Shown here piece by piece: positions 27,925 to 37,724 of a stretch of DNA of 64,000 bases (the first letter of the stretch is position 1; each line of letters begins with the position of its first letter). Source of the stretch: Ralstonia sp. NFACC01 (GTDB taxonomy: Bacteria; Pseudomonadota; Gammaproteobacteria; Burkholderiales; Burkholderiaceae); assembly GCF_900115545.1 (NCBI RefSeq), contig NZ_FOWV01000009.1, forward strand, positions 124,001 to 188,000, read 5' to 3'. The notes beneath the pieces were generated by a model that worked only from the letters and a program-made list of their open reading frames with translations, made no database searches and was not told where the DNA came from. Both the position numbers and the translations under genes were made by a program.

Positions 27925-28344
27925 TCAGCGGCGGCGCTTGCGCAAACGTTCAATGGCGGCCAGTTGGGCAACGGCTTCAGCCAGTTCAGCCTGCGCACGT
28001 GCGTAGTCGAATTTGCTATTGCTGTTCTGCATGTGCTCTTCCGCGGCCTTGCGGGCTTGCTCGGCCTTGGCTTCGTCCAGATCGTGCGCGCGCACGGCGG
28101 TATCTGCCAGCACAATGACCTGCTCGGGTTGCACATCGACAAAGCCGCCGGCCACGAAGAGGATCACCTCCTCGTCGTTTTCCTGCGTGACACGGACGGT
28201 GCCAGGACGCAGGCGCGTAAGCAGACGTTCATGGCCGGGCAGGATGCCCAGTTCACCCTCGGTGCCGGGGATGACCACAAACTTGGCGTTGCCTTCGTAC
28301 AGCCGTTCTTCTGCCGTGACGACATCGACCTTCAGCACCGGCAT
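27925..28344 (-). CDS. atpC: Orphan F1 ATP synthase epsilon subunit
   Basis: A 139-residue complete epsilon subunit with the N-terminal beta-sandwich ([33 protein letters not shown]) and the C-terminal helical pair ending in RLRKRRR. AGGAGA precedes ATG at 28344. It stands alone: upstream is a divergent LysR gene and there is no atpD or other atp gene in the window. It is probably a second, dispersed copy. Confidence 0.93.
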   Translation of the reverse strand: MPVLKVDVVTAEERLYEGNAKFVVIPGTEGELGILPGHERLLTRLRPGTVRVTQENDEEVILFVAGGFVDVQPEQVIVLADTAVRAHDLDEAKAEQARKAAEEHMQNSNSKFDYARAQAELAEAVAQLAAIERLRKRRR

Positions 28345-28576
28345 GGTGTCTCCTGTGTTACGCGCGTAGGTTCACACGGTAGCATGATGTGCGCCCGGCG
28401 CCCTCCTCGCAACTTGCTCCCATTCGGCGCACTTTGCGTTGACAAGCGCGTGGCACTTGACCACCGCCCACGCGCGCAGCCTTGGCTGACCGTAAGGTTT
28501 CACAGTATGTAGCGTCACAAACGCTGCCTAGACTGTGCGGCTGACGATCAGAAAGACATATCAGGGAAACACAAGC

Positions 28577-29512
28577 ATGCTGGGCGATCTATTGATGTCG
28601 TTCTTCGAAGTGGCGCGCCAGGGCAGCGTCACCTCGGCTGCCAAGCGCCTGCGTCTGTCGCAGCCGACCGTGACCGGACGCATCCGCCAACTGGAAGAGA
28701 TGTACGGCGTAGAACTGTTCCACCGCCGCGGCAGCCGGCTGGACCTCTCCGACTTGGGCGTAAGCCTCATGCCCATCGTCGAGCGCCTTGCGCAGCAGGA
28801 AGGCGACGTCGATTTTCTCCTGCGCAATGCCGGCGATCTGCGCACCGGCAACCTGCGGGTGGGCGCGACGGGCCCCTACTACATCCTGCCCAGCGTGGCG
28901 GCGTTTCGCGCGCGGCATCCGACCATCGAGATCACCATCGAATTCGGCAATTCGCAGCAGATGCTCGAGGCGCTGTCGGAGGTGCGCATCGACCTGGCTG
29001 TGTCGTCTCATGCGGTGGATGACGAACGCCTGCATCGCATCACGCTGGCCGAAGACACCATGGTGCTGGTCGTGCCGCTGGACCACGCGCTTGCGCGGCG
29101 GCCGAGCATCACGCTGGATGACGTTGCAGGCTGCCAGCTGTTGATGCGCGAACCGGGCTCGGTCACCCGCCGCGTTACCGAAGACGCGTTCGCCGCAGCC
29201 GGCATCGAGCCTGCCAGCACGAGCATCATCGGCAGCCGCGAAGCCATTTACGAGGCGATCAGCCTGGGGCTTGGCTGCAGCATCGTGCCCGCGCGGGAAG
29301 CACCGCGCCGCCCCGACGTGCGCGTGCTGCCGTTTGCAGACAACGCGCCGGTCATCCACGAATATCTGTACTTCCTGAAGGAGCGCAAGGACGCACGGCT
29401 GGTACGCGCGTTCCTCGACTGCCTGAACCCGCAGGTTGCGCAGGCACCGAAGAAAAACGCCAATGCGTTCATCGCCAAAGTTATGGCGATGGACACAGCC
29501 GCGACGCGCTAG
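28577..29512 (+). CDS. LysR-family regulator flanking the phosphonate locus (copy 1)
   Basis: A 311-residue LysR protein starting at ATG 28577 with AGGGA upstream. HTH: SFFEVARQGSVTSAAKRLRLSQPTVTGRIRQLEE. It is clearly related to the second LysR at 36534-37400: both share VELF-RR/GG, FLLRN/FFLRNSGD and GATxPYYxL. LysR proteins with this signature are commonly linked to 2-aminoethylphosphonate genes. It is followed by a HAD phosphatase gene 45 bases downstream and faces the phn operon across that gene. Confidence 0.87.
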   Translation: MLGDLLMSFFEVARQGSVTSAAKRLRLSQPTVTGRIRQLEEMYGVELFHRRGSRLDLSDLGVSLMPIVERLAQQEGDVDFLLRNAGDLRTGNLRVGATGPYYILPSVAAFRARHPTIEITIEFGNSQQMLEALSEVRIDLAVSSHAVDDERLHRITLAEDTMVLVVPLDHALARRPSITLDDVAGCQLLMREPGSVTRRVTEDAFAAAGIEPASTSIIGSREAIYEAISLGLGCSIVPAREAPRRPDVRVLPFADNAPVIHEYLYFLKERKDARLVRAFLDCLNPQVAQAPKKNANAFIAKVMAMDTAATR

Positions 29513-29557
29513 GGCCGTAACCTCGCGGTTTTTCAACCGCCCCTGCCCGCCCGCTGT

Positions 29558-30241
29558 ATGCAATCGCTTGCCCTGTTCGACCTGGACCACACCCTGCTGC
29601 CCATTGACAGCGAATACGAATGGGGCCGCTTCCTGGTCGCCCAGGGCGCCGTGGATCGAAGCGTTTTCGAGCAAGCCAACGAACGCTGGATGCGGGAATA
29701 CCGCGACGGCACGCTCGACTTTGGGCGACACGCGCGCTTCTCGCTCGGCTTGCTGGCCCAGCACCCGCGCACGCGGCTCGACGCCTGGCGTGCCACGTTC
29801 CTGCGCGATGTCATCGCGCCCGCCATGCTGCCGCGCGCACGGCAACTGGTTGACACACACCTGCGCGCCGGCGACCTTTGCTGCATCGTCACCGCCACGC
29901 ACCGCTACCTGACCGAGCCGATTGCCGCCGCCTTCAACGTGCCGCATCTGCTGGCGGTCGAGGGCGAGACCTTCAACGGTCAGAGCGATGGCGCGTTCAC
30001 GGGCAACCCGCTCGGCACCGCCACGTTTGGCGCCGGCAAGATCGTGCGCGTGACGGAATGGCTCGCGCAGCGCGGCCAGCGCATGACGGACTTCTCGCGC
30101 ACTGTGTTCTACAGCGATTCACGCAACGACCTGCCGCTGCTCGAGGCCGTCTCGCACCCCGTGGCCGTCAGCCCCGACCCCACCTTGCGGGCCGTGGCCG
30201 AATCGCGCGGCTGGCCCATCGTCGAACTCTTTGCTGCCTGA
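29558..30241 (+). CDS. HAD-superfamily IB phosphatase, SerB-like
   Basis: A 227-residue HAD hydrolase. Motif I is FDLDHTLLP, motif II the serine/threonine in CCIVTATHR, motif III the lysine in FGAGKI, and motif IV YSDSRNDLPLLE. This group often acts on phosphoserine-like or histidinol-phosphate-like substrates. Its position beside the phosphonate locus may be coincidental. A stem-loop terminator follows. Confidence 0.88.
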   Translation: MQSLALFDLDHTLLPIDSEYEWGRFLVAQGAVDRSVFEQANERWMREYRDGTLDFGRHARFSLGLLAQHPRTRLDAWRATFLRDVIAPAMLPRARQLVDTHLRAGDLCCIVTATHRYLTEPIAAAFNVPHLLAVEGETFNGQSDGAFTGNPLGTATFGAGKIVRVTEWLAQRGQRMTDFSRTVFYSDSRNDLPLLEAVSHPVAVSPDPTLRAVAESRGWPIVELFAA

Positions 30242-30249
30242 AAACAAGA

Positions 30250-30283
30250 ACGCCCGCGCGGCGTGAACCGTGCGGGCGTCTTA
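30250..30283. terminator. Terminator between the HAD gene and the phn operon
   Basis: ACGCCCGC (30250-30257) pairs with GCGGGCGT (30272-30279), with an A-rich leader on one side and TCTTATT on the other. It separates two convergent genes and may act in both directions. Confidence 0.75.
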
Positions 30284-30301
30284 TTGGTGAACGACGCTCC
30301 G

Positions 30302-31522
30302 TCAGGCAGCCACCGTTGCGGGCACGCTTGCCGGCGGCGTCCATTGGGGCAGTTCGGTGCCGTCGACCAGCGCATCCATATGCCGATGCGCCAGCGCCGG
30401 TCCGACGCTCATGCCAATGCCGCTGTGCATCAGCGCGACGGTGGTGCGATCGTCGACGCGGGTGATCGAGAACGCGCCGCTGCCGGGTACATGGCACTTG
30501 GCGCCATATACGCCCTGCCAGCGTTCCACCACGCGCAGCTTGCTGCCGAAGGTGTCACGCGCGAGGTCGAGCATGATGTTGTCGACCGACTCGGCGTTGA
30601 ACGGGCGTGCGTCCTGGCCGTAGTCGTGCGAATCACCAACGATCCAGTCGCCATAGGGCGTCGGGCTCACCAGCAGGTGAATGCCGTGGCGTGCCAGCTC
30701 GGGGCGCTGATGCTCGATCTGCATGGCCAGCGCCTGGGCGGTCGGCAAATCCGCAAATGCACCGTAGTGCGTGCATGACAGGCCGGTCAGCACGGCGTGT
30801 TCCAGGCGGAAGCCGTCTTCAGGCGTGACGCGCAGCATCTGCAGGCGGCACACCTGCGGTTGCAGAGCACGAAGGTGGTCAGCGCACAGGGTCTGGTAAT
30901 CGTGACCGCTGCAGACGACGACGCGCTGGGCGTTGCACACGCCGGCGGTGGTCTCCAGCCGGCCGCCTTCCACATGGCGCACGAGCGTACCGAAATGGAA
31001 GCGCACGCCTTGCGTGGCCAGCCACGAGGCCAACGCCGGAATCGCTTCCCGCGAATAGAGCTGCAGATCGTCAAAGCCCTGGAGCGCTGCACGGTGGCGC
31101 ATGAAGCGTCCATCGTAGAGGTTCGCCAGGTCTGCGCTGCGCAGCAGCTTGACGTTGTAGCCGAAGGCCGGTGCGCGCGTTGCCATGAACTCGTCCAGCA
31201 CAGCTTCTTCTGCGGCATTGCGGGCAAATAGCAGAGCACCGTTGGCGCGCGCAAAGATGCCAGCCTTGTCGGCCCAGTCGAGATACAGCGCGCGGCTTTC
31301 GCGCGCGAGGTCCAGCATGATGCCGAGCGGCTGGCCGGTCACCAGCATCTGGCCGAAATTGCGAATGGATGCGCCGACGGCAATATCGCTGCGCTCGAAT
31401 ACCGTCACGCGCAGGCCGCGTTTGACGGCAGCGGCTGCGTGGGCCAAGCCCAAAATGCCAGCCCCGACAATGGCGACGTCGGTGCTGGCATCCAGGCCCC
31501 CTTGAGTTACGGGAGCTTGCAT
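30302..31522 (-). CDS. FAD-dependent oxidoreductase of phosphonate loci (TIGR03364 type)
   Basis: A 406-residue DAO-family flavoprotein with the dinucleotide motif VAIVGAGILGLAHAAAA near residues 17-33 and the second FAD-binding strand VTVFERSD. Members recur in 2-aminoethylphosphonate clusters and have been linked to oxidation of aminoethylphosphonate or its N-methyl form to phosphonoacetaldehyde, the PhnX substrate. There is no phnW transaminase here, so this enzyme would be the only aldehyde source in the cluster. That inference is testable. It starts four bases after the binding-protein stop. Confidence 0.86.
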   Translation of the reverse strand: MQAPVTQGGLDASTDVAIVGAGILGLAHAAAAVKRGLRVTVFERSDIAVGASIRNFGQMLVTGQPLGIMLDLARESRALYLDWADKAGIFARANGALLFARNAAEEAVLDEFMATRAPAFGYNVKLLRSADLANLYDGRFMRHRAALQGFDDLQLYSREAIPALASWLATQGVRFHFGTLVRHVEGGRLETTAGVCNAQRVVVCSGHDYQTLCADHLRALQPQVCRLQMLRVTPEDGFRLEHAVLTGLSCTHYGAFADLPTAQALAMQIEHQRPELARHGIHLLVSPTPYGDWIVGDSHDYGQDARPFNAESVDNIMLDLARDTFGSKLRVVERWQGVYGAKCHVPGSGAFSITRVDDRTTVALMHSGIGMSVGPALAHRHMDALVDGTELPQWTPPASVPATVAA

Positions 31523-31525
31523 CGC

Positions 31526-32551
31526 TTACTTCTTCTCCGACTTGCCGTCGTAGCGCTTCGTCCACTCGGCCAGGATACGGTCACGATTGGCGCTGGCCCA
31601 CGTAAAGTCGTTCTTGATCAGACGCTTTTCGTAGTCGGCTGGCAGCAGCGGATCCGGCTTGGAGAAGCCCGGCGTGGCGACCACGGCAAAGTTCTTCTCG
31701 TACAGCGCCATTGCGGCCGGGCTTGCGGAGAAGTCGGCCAGCTTCTTGGCAGCGTCCAGATTCTTCGTGCCCTTCATGATGCCGGTGGCTTCCACGTCCC
31801 AGCCCAGGCCTTCGGACGGCAGCACGATGTCGATGGGTGCGCCTTCCTTCTTCGACTTCACGGCACGGTATTCAAACGCGATACCGATCGGGAATTCACC
31901 CGAGGCCGCCATCTTGCAAGGCTTGGAGCCCGAGTGCGTGTACTGGCCGATGTTCTGGTGCAGGGCGTCCATGTAGGCCCAGCCCTTCTGCTCGCCCATC
32001 GTTTGCAGCCATGCGCTCACGTCCAGGTAGCCGGTGCCAGACGAAGCCGGGTTCGGCATGACGATCTTGCCGGCGTACACGGGCTTGGTCAGGTCGGCCC
32101 ACGAAGTCGGTTTCGGCAGGTTCTGCTTCTGCGCTTCAACGGTGTTGAAGCAGATGGCGGCGCCCCAGGCGTCCATGCCCACCCATGCCGGCGGGTTCGC
32201 CTTGTCGCGGTAGGTAGCGCCGATCTTCGACAAATCCGCCGGTGCGTACGGCGTCAGCATGCCTTCCTTGTCCAGGATGGCCAGGCTCGATGCGGCCAGG
32301 CCCCACACCACGTCAGCGCGCGGGTTGTTCTTCTCGGCCAGCAGCTTGGCGGTGACAACGCCGGTGGAGTCGCGCACCCACTTGATCTCGATGTCCGGGT
32401 TGGCCTTCTCGAAAGCCTCCTGGTACGCCTTCACTTGATCAGCTTCCAGCGCCGTATATACGGTCAGCGTGGTCTTGGCAAAAGCCGACGTGGCGAAAGC
32501 CATCGCGGCCGAAGTGACTGCGGCGGCCAGCAGGGAAAGACGTGCGGTCAT
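31526..32551 (-). CDS. phnS: 2-aminoethylphosphonate ABC substrate-binding protein
   Basis: A 341-residue binding protein of the iron/AEP type. The signal peptide is LSLLAAAVTSAAMAFATSAFA, followed by KTTLTVYTALEADQVKAY. VWGLAASSLAILDKEGML and PNPASSGTGYLDVSAW are typical of the putative AEP group. GAGGAAACC precedes ATG at 32551; the longer upstream frame is not supported. Located between phnX and the FAD oxidoreductase in one operon. Confidence 0.88.
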   Translation of the reverse strand: MTARLSLLAAAVTSAAMAFATSAFAKTTLTVYTALEADQVKAYQEAFEKANPDIEIKWVRDSTGVVTAKLLAEKNNPRADVVWGLAASSLAILDKEGMLTPYAPADLSKIGATYRDKANPPAWVGMDAWGAAICFNTVEAQKQNLPKPTSWADLTKPVYAGKIVMPNPASSGTGYLDVSAWLQTMGEQKGWAYMDALHQNIGQYTHSGSKPCKMAASGEFPIGIAFEYRAVKSKKEGAPIDIVLPSEGLGWDVEATGIMKGTKNLDAAKKLADFSASPAAMALYEKNFAVVATPGFSKPDPLLPADYEKRLIKNDFTWASANRDRILAEWTKRYDGKSEKK

Positions 32552-32606
32552 GGTTTCCTCGGTATGGTGTGATGCAGCGGAAAAGACAACAAACAGGACA
32601 ACAAAC

Positions 32607-33485
32607 TCAGATGCACTGCGGGCGCTCACCGCGCGCGAGGCGGCGGTTGATGTCGGCCACGACTTCAGGTAGATCGGCAATCGTGTCGATCTCGTAGTGC
32701 GGACGGCAGGCAGCAAAGCCGGCCGAGATGGCAACGCGATGACGCGCACGCTCATCCGCAGACAGTGCGATGTATTGCTCGTACGGCAGGCCCAGCGCGT
32801 TGCCCGACATGAGCAGCGCAACGGTCCACATGCCGGCGCGGCGACCCTCTTCGATGCCGGGCACCGTGTCGTCGACCTTCACGCAGGCCGCTACATCGCC
32901 AATCGCAAGATCGACCACGCAACGCAAGGCCTGCGCAGGCCACGGGCGCGCGCGGGGCACTTCGTCGCAAGCGACCACGCAGTCCGGCGTGTAGCCGGCA
33001 CTGGCAGCCAGGTCGACTACACGGTCCATCACCACGCGCGGGTAACCCGAGCACGTGCCGATCTTCAGACCCGCTTCGCGTAGTGCGGCGACGGTGTCCA
33101 GGGCGCCCGGAATCATGGCGGAATGCGCGCCGACCTTTTCGATCTGCAGCGGCATGAAGCGGTTGTAGATGGCGGTGACATCGTCATCGGTCGGCATGCG
33201 GCCATGCGCGAGCGAGAAACGTGCGGCAATTGCGCCGTCGTTGCACAGCGTGCGGATGTGGTCCCACTTGCCCAGGCCCATCGGGCCGCGTGCCTCGTCC
33301 AGCGTGATGGCCACGCCAAATTCGGCAAACGCTTCCACGAAGATCTGCGTGGGCGCAAACGAGCCAAAGTCGACCACGGTGCCGGCCCAGTCGAGCACCG
33401 CAGCTTCCAGCCGCAACGGCGTGCTGCCCTGATTGAGGCGGTCTGCGCCCGCCTGGCGCGCCGTGATTGGGGAGGAATCACCCAT
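32607..33485 (-). CDS. phnX: Phosphonoacetaldehyde hydrolase
   Basis: A 292-residue HAD hydrolase. The nucleophile motif is [13 protein letters not shown], and the cap-domain Schiff-base lysine is in MGLGKWDHI, a hallmark of phosphonatases. [14 protein letters not shown] and [13 protein letters not shown] match motifs III and IV. The enzyme splits phosphonoacetaldehyde into acetaldehyde and phosphate. AAAGGAAG precedes ATG at 33485; the same frame stays open far upstream to 34679, but that is antisense-frame overlap with the permease gene. Confidence 0.94.
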   Translation of the reverse strand: MGDSSPITARQAGADRLNQGSTPLRLEAAVLDWAGTVVDFGSFAPTQIFVEAFAEFGVAITLDEARGPMGLGKWDHIRTLCNDGAIAARFSLAHGRMPTDDDVTAIYNRFMPLQIEKVGAHSAMIPGALDTVAALREAGLKIGTCSGYPRVVMDRVVDLAASAGYTPDCVVACDEVPRARPWPAQALRCVVDLAIGDVAACVKVDDTVPGIEEGRRAGMWTVALLMSGNALGLPYEQYIALSADERARHRVAISAGFAACRPHYEIDTIADLPEVVADINRRLARGERPQCI

Positions 33486-33541
33486 GTTCTTGCTTCCTTT
33501 CTGCTGTTGCAATGACGGACTACGAATGACGAACTGCGAAT

Positions 33542-35305
33542 TCAATGCGCTGCCGTGCGCCAAGCCTGCGTGCGGCGCACGATGCCGCGCATGGCGAGTT
33601 CCAGCAGCAGCGATACGACGATCGACGTGGCGAGAATGAGCGTGGACATGGCCGCAGCGGGGCCGATGTCGCCGGCGTCGTCCATGTTCAGCACGGCCAC
33701 GGAAGCGAGCACGGTGTCGGGGCTGTAGAGAAAGATCACCGCCGACACGGTGGTCATGGCCGACACGAACAGATAACGCGCGCACGACAGGACGGCGGGC
33801 AGGCACATCGGCAGCGTCACGCGCCAGTACGTGCGCAGCGCCGACACCTTGAGCGAGGCCGACACCGCTTCGAACACCGGATCGAGCTGCCCGAGCGACG
33901 CCACCGACGTAAGGTGCGCCGCCGTGGCGCAGTGCATGATCGTGCAGAGCACCATCAGCGCCATGCCGCCATACAGGCCGTTGAGCGGATTGGCCGGATG
34001 GTTGAAGAAGAAGACGTAGCCCAGACCGAGCACGAGGCCGGGCACTGCCATCGGCAGCAGCACGGCAAAGCGGATGGCCGAGTGCAGCCCGGATTGCAAC
34101 CATCCGGCAGCGCGTGTCTTTTCGACCAGCCATGCGCCGCTGAAGATCAGTACGGTACCGAAAACGGTCGTGAGCGCCGCCAGCTTCAGGCTGTTGCGAT
34201 ACGCCAGCCAGCCGCCGCCGTCCATGTTGTCGAAGTCGTAGTTGCGCAGCGACAGCTCGAGGTTGTACGGCCAGAGTTTCACCAGCGATGCGCCAACGGC
34301 AGTGGCAAGCATCAGCAGAATCCCGCCGACCACCAGTACGCTCAGCAGCAGGAAAAGCCCGTCGCGCAGGCGATCCGGCTGCGGGTGATAGGGTTGTGCG
34401 CGGCTGGCCAGCGCGGCGTGCTGACGGCGCTGCACGAGGCGCTCCACCGCAAAGGTCAGCAGCGCTGGCAGCAACAGCATCAAACCGATGACGGCGCCGC
34501 GCGCAAACTGCTGCTGCCCTACCACCGCCTTGTAGGCCTCCACGGCCAGCACCTGGTAGCTGCCGCCCACCACGGTCGGCACGCCAAAGTCGGTCGCGAC
34601 CAGCGTGAAGACCAGCGCAAAGGCGCCGAACAAGCCGTAGCGTGCGCCGGGCAGCGTGACCGTTCGGAACGTGCGCCACGGGCTCGCACCCATGGCACGC
34701 GCGGCGTCATACAAGCGACCGTCTGCGAGCGTAAGTGTCGCCAGCAGCAGCATCAGTGCATATGGAAAGGTGTAGAACAACTCGCCCAGCACGATGCCCC
34801 AGAAGCCGTAGATGTTGCCGCCGTTCATCCATGCCTTGAACAGGCCCTGGTTGCCGAACAGGTAGACCAGCGCAATGCCGGGCAGCAGCGACGGTGCAAA
34901 CAGCGGCAGCATCGCCAGCGTGCGCATCGTGCCGCGCAATGGCATGCGCGTGCGTTGCACCGCATAGGCAAGCGCAAACGCCAGCGGCACCACAATCGCG
35001 GCCACGGCACTGGATACGGCCAGCGTGCGCCCCACCATGGCAAGAAAATTCGGCGCCTGGACCACGTGGGCTACCAGCGCGAAGCCATGCTCGTCTGTGC
35101 TGCGCACGCTGGCGACGAGGCCCGTGGCCTGCAACAACATCATGGCCGTGGGAAGCAGCAAGCCGATGGTGAGCAACAGCAGCCAGCCAAGCTTCATGCC
35201 AGTCAGCACCGGAGCATCCGTACGCCAGAATGGCCGGCTCGCAGCGCGAACCGGTTCGGATTGCGTGGCCGCAACCACGTGGGTCTCGGGGGGCAGCATC
35301 GACAT
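33542..35305 (-). CDS. Fused two-domain ABC permease for 2-aminoethylphosphonate
   Basis: A 587-residue protein with two binding-protein-dependent permease domains joined head to tail, about residues 30-320 and 340-585, each with an EAA-like loop ([19 protein letters not shown] and [21 protein letters not shown]). In Salmonella the two halves are separate PhnU and PhnV. TGAGG before ATG at 35305 supports this start; an alternative ATG at 35320 overlaps the ATPase stop. It forms the inner-membrane channel of the importer with the adjacent ATPase. Confidence 0.88.
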   Translation of the reverse strand: MSMLPPETHVVAATQSEPVRAASRPFWRTDAPVLTGMKLGWLLLLTIGLLLPTAMMLLQATGLVASVRSTDEHGFALVAHVVQAPNFLAMVGRTLAVSSAVAAIVVPLAFALAYAVQRTRMPLRGTMRTLAMLPLFAPSLLPGIALVYLFGNQGLFKAWMNGGNIYGFWGIVLGELFYTFPYALMLLLATLTLADGRLYDAARAMGASPWRTFRTVTLPGARYGLFGAFALVFTLVATDFGVPTVVGGSYQVLAVEAYKAVVGQQQFARGAVIGLMLLLPALLTFAVERLVQRRQHAALASRAQPYHPQPDRLRDGLFLLLSVLVVGGILLMLATAVGASLVKLWPYNLELSLRNYDFDNMDGGGWLAYRNSLKLAALTTVFGTVLIFSGAWLVEKTRAAGWLQSGLHSAIRFAVLLPMAVPGLVLGLGYVFFFNHPANPLNGLYGGMALMVLCTIMHCATAAHLTSVASLGQLDPVFEAVSASLKVSALRTYWRVTLPMCLPAVLSCARYLFVSAMTTVSAVIFLYSPDTVLASVAVLNMDDAGDIGPAAAMSTLILATSIVVSLLLELAMRGIVRRTQAWRTAAH

Positions 35306-35312
35306 CGTGGCC

Positions 35313-36455
35313 TCAGGCATACACGCGCAGGCCGTCGCGCTCCAGCGCGATCCACAGCTTGCTGTCGCCCAGGCCGCTGCGGCCAACTTGCAGCGCGCTC
35401 GATGCCACTTCGGCCACCAGCGGTGCATCGGCCAATCCATCGATCGACAGCGTCACGCGCGTGCGGCTGCCCAGGTAAATCTGATCGACCACGCGGGCCA
35501 GATGGCGGTTGGGGGCGTCGTCGTCGGGGTGCAGCGTGACGGCTTCGGGGCGGCAGAACAGGCGGCCCGGCGTGGACGCACTATCTGCGAAAGCCGGATC
35601 GAGCAGCAGCGGTTGGCCGGCCAGCGTGGGCGTGCCATCTTCCGCGCGTTCCAGCGGCAGCCAGTTGGCCTGGCCGACAAACCCGGCGACAAACCCGGTG
35701 GCCGGGCGCGAATAGATCTCCGCCGGGGAGCCGGTCTGCTCGATGCGGCCGTTGGACATGACGGCGATGCGATCGGCCATTGCCATGGCCTCGTCCTGGT
35801 CGTGCGTGACCATCAGCGTGGTGACGTTCAGCTTGCGCTGCAGGCGGCGCAGCTCGACGCGCAGGTGTTCGCGCACCTGGGCGTCCAGCGCCGACATCGG
35901 CTCGTCCAGCAGCAACAGCGACGGTGCCGGCGCCAGCGCGCGGGCCAGTGCCACGCGCTGCTGCTGGCCGCCCGACAACTGCGACGGGTACTTCGCCTCG
36001 CTGCCGGCCAGGCCAACCAGCGCGAGCATCTCCGAGACCCGCTCCTGCATGCGCGCACGGTTGCCGTTGCTGGCGTCCAGTCCGTAGCCAACGTTCTGCG
36101 CCACCGTCAGGTTGGGAAACAGCGCATACGACTGGAAGACGATGCCGTAGTCACGCTCGCGCGGCGCCAGGTTGGAAATATCGCGGCCACCGGCGACGAT
36201 CTGGCCGCCGTCGTGCGCCTCCAGCCCGGCAATGATGCGCAGCAAGGTCGTCTTGCCGCAGCCCGACGGGCCCAGCAGGCAGACGAATTCGCCCTGCGCG
36301 ACATCCAGCGACACACCGTCGAGTGCGGTGAACGCGCCAAAGCGGCGCGAGACTTGCCGCACAGACAGGAACGGCGCGGCAGAACCCGCGGTCGGGTAGA
36401 TAACAGGCGGAGAGATGGGCACGGGGGCGCAGACAATGGCAAAAACGGTCGCCAC
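35313..36455 (-). CDS. phnT: 2-aminoethylphosphonate ABC transporter ATPase
   Basis: A 380-residue ATPase of the PotA/FbpC type. Walker A GPSGCGKTT, signature LSGGQQQRVALARA, Walker B LLLLDEP, H-loop VTHDQDEA, then a TOBE-like domain after about residue 250. The annotated start is GTG at 36455; an in-frame GTG at 36422 is possible and would remove a poorly conserved N-terminus. Its stop is upstream of the permease, with near overlap. Confidence 0.88.
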   Translation of the reverse strand: MATVFAIVCAPVPISPPVIYPTAGSAAPFLSVRQVSRRFGAFTALDGVSLDVAQGEFVCLLGPSGCGKTTLLRIIAGLEAHDGGQIVAGGRDISNLAPRERDYGIVFQSYALFPNLTVAQNVGYGLDASNGNRARMQERVSEMLALVGLAGSEAKYPSQLSGGQQQRVALARALAPAPSLLLLDEPMSALDAQVREHLRVELRRLQRKLNVTTLMVTHDQDEAMAMADRIAVMSNGRIEQTGSPAEIYSRPATGFVAGFVGQANWLPLERAEDGTPTLAGQPLLLDPAFADSASTPGRLFCRPEAVTLHPDDDAPNRHLARVVDQIYLGSRTRVTLSIDGLADAPLVAEVASSALQVGRSGLGDSKLWIALERDGLRVYA

Positions 36456-36533
36456 TGTAGCCAGCCGACATGTACCCCTTGTGGCAGTTACCCCAAAAAC
36501 GCCAATGCGCGCATTTCCGGATTTTGGTTCGGT

Positions 36534-37400
36534 CTATGACGCGACGGGCCGGACTTCGCTCAGGAAGGCGGCAATCAAGCGCACATCGCGCCGATCCTGC
36601 AGGCAGTACAGGTATTCGCTCAGTTCCGGCGCGCCACCTTCAAAGGGCAGCACACGCAGATCGGCGTGGCTTGGCACTTCCTGGCGGGCGATGACGCTCA
36701 CCCCCAGATTGCGCGTGATGGCCTCCCGGATGGACTCCCGGCTGCCGATCTCGACCGTGGAAGCCGGCGTGACGCCTGCCTGGGCCATCATTGTTTCCGT
36801 CATGGCGCGGGTGGTCGACCCGACTTCGCGCACCAGCAGCCGGCATTGCGACAGCGCGCTGACCGGCACGCTCGTCTGGCCGGCGAGCGCGTGGCTTCGA
36901 TGCACGACAAGCACGAGCGGATCGCGCGCCAGTTCAATGCGCAGAAAACGCGCGTCGTCCACCCGCTGCGACGACGACGCCACGTCGACGCGGTACTCCT
37001 GCAGCGCTTCGAGCATCTGCACCGAATTACCGGCTTCGATGCTGACGTCAATGCCGGGATGGCTTTTGCAGAACCGATCCACGATGTCGAGCACGTAATA
37101 CGGCGCCGTCGCGCCAATGCGCAGGTGACCCGATCCCATGTCGCCGGAGTTGCGCAGGAAAAAGTCAATCTCGGTTTCCTGGCGCACGAGCTGGTCCACC
37201 AGGGGCATCAGCCGCACGCCCGCGTCCGACAAGGAGAGCCGGCGCCCGCCCCGGTAGAACAGCTCTACGCCGTAGGCCTCTTCAAGGGCGCGGATTTGCG
37301 AAGTCACGGTCGGCTGCGACAGGCCAAGCTGCTTGGCTGCCAGCGTGATGCTGCCCAGGCGGGCAACCATGAAGAACGATTTGAGCTGCGCAACGAGCAT
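36534..37400 (-). CDS. LysR-family regulator of the phosphonate operon (copy 2)
   Basis: A 288-residue LysR protein with HTH SFFMVARLGSITLAAKQLGLSQPTVTSQIRALEE and an effector domain beginning GHLRIGATAPYYVLDIVDRF. It lies 78 bases upstream of the ABC ATPase on the same strand, so it may be the first gene of the operon and regulate it. It is a paralogue of the LysR at 28577-29512 on the other flank. Confidence 0.88.
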   Translation of the reverse strand: MLVAQLKSFFMVARLGSITLAAKQLGLSQPTVTSQIRALEEAYGVELFYRGGRRLSLSDAGVRLMPLVDQLVRQETEIDFFLRNSGDMGSGHLRIGATAPYYVLDIVDRFCKSHPGIDVSIEAGNSVQMLEALQEYRVDVASSSQRVDDARFLRIELARDPLVLVVHRSHALAGQTSVPVSALSQCRLLVREVGSTTRAMTETMMAQAGVTPASTVEIGSRESIREAITRNLGVSVIARQEVPSHADLRVLPFEGGAPELSEYLYCLQDRRDVRLIAAFLSEVRPVAS

Positions 37401-37724
37401 CGGCGGGTGACGTATTGAGCGCGTTTGCGGCGCGGTGAATGAGCGGGCGGCCCATTCTAGCGGACGGTACCGTCGCCAAAGTGGCGCCAGGCGCCCTCCT
37501 CCATTTTCTGCATCTACATCTGGGGGCTACGACTTTTTCAACCTTTTCGACAACGCAAACTTTGCGCACCCCCACATCGGGGGGAATTGGCGCCTGTGAA
37601 GGCGTTATTTCCACGGATCGAATCCGCCACTTCACCTAGAGAATCCGTCGGCATGTTGCGCTTGAGGCAGTCACGAGCCGCCCTTGCGCACGCATTCGGT
37701 ATGTGCGGATTTGGAGAGAAGTGG
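37401..37724. other. Intergenic region upstream of the metalloprotease
   Basis: This 324-bp stretch lies between divergent genes (lysR copy 2 on minus, metalloprotease on plus) and must hold both promoters. I see AT-richer patches near 37529-37565 (GACTTTTTCAACCTTTTCGAC) but no convincing promoter hexamers, palindrome or small gene. An open frame continues upstream of the protease start to 37587 without a ribosome site. Confidence 0.4.

Noticed and set aside
33485-34679. Upstream extension of the phnX frame into a 690-residue protein
   Set aside because: It lies in an out-of-frame shadow of the permease gene; phnX has its own ribosome site and family start at 33485.
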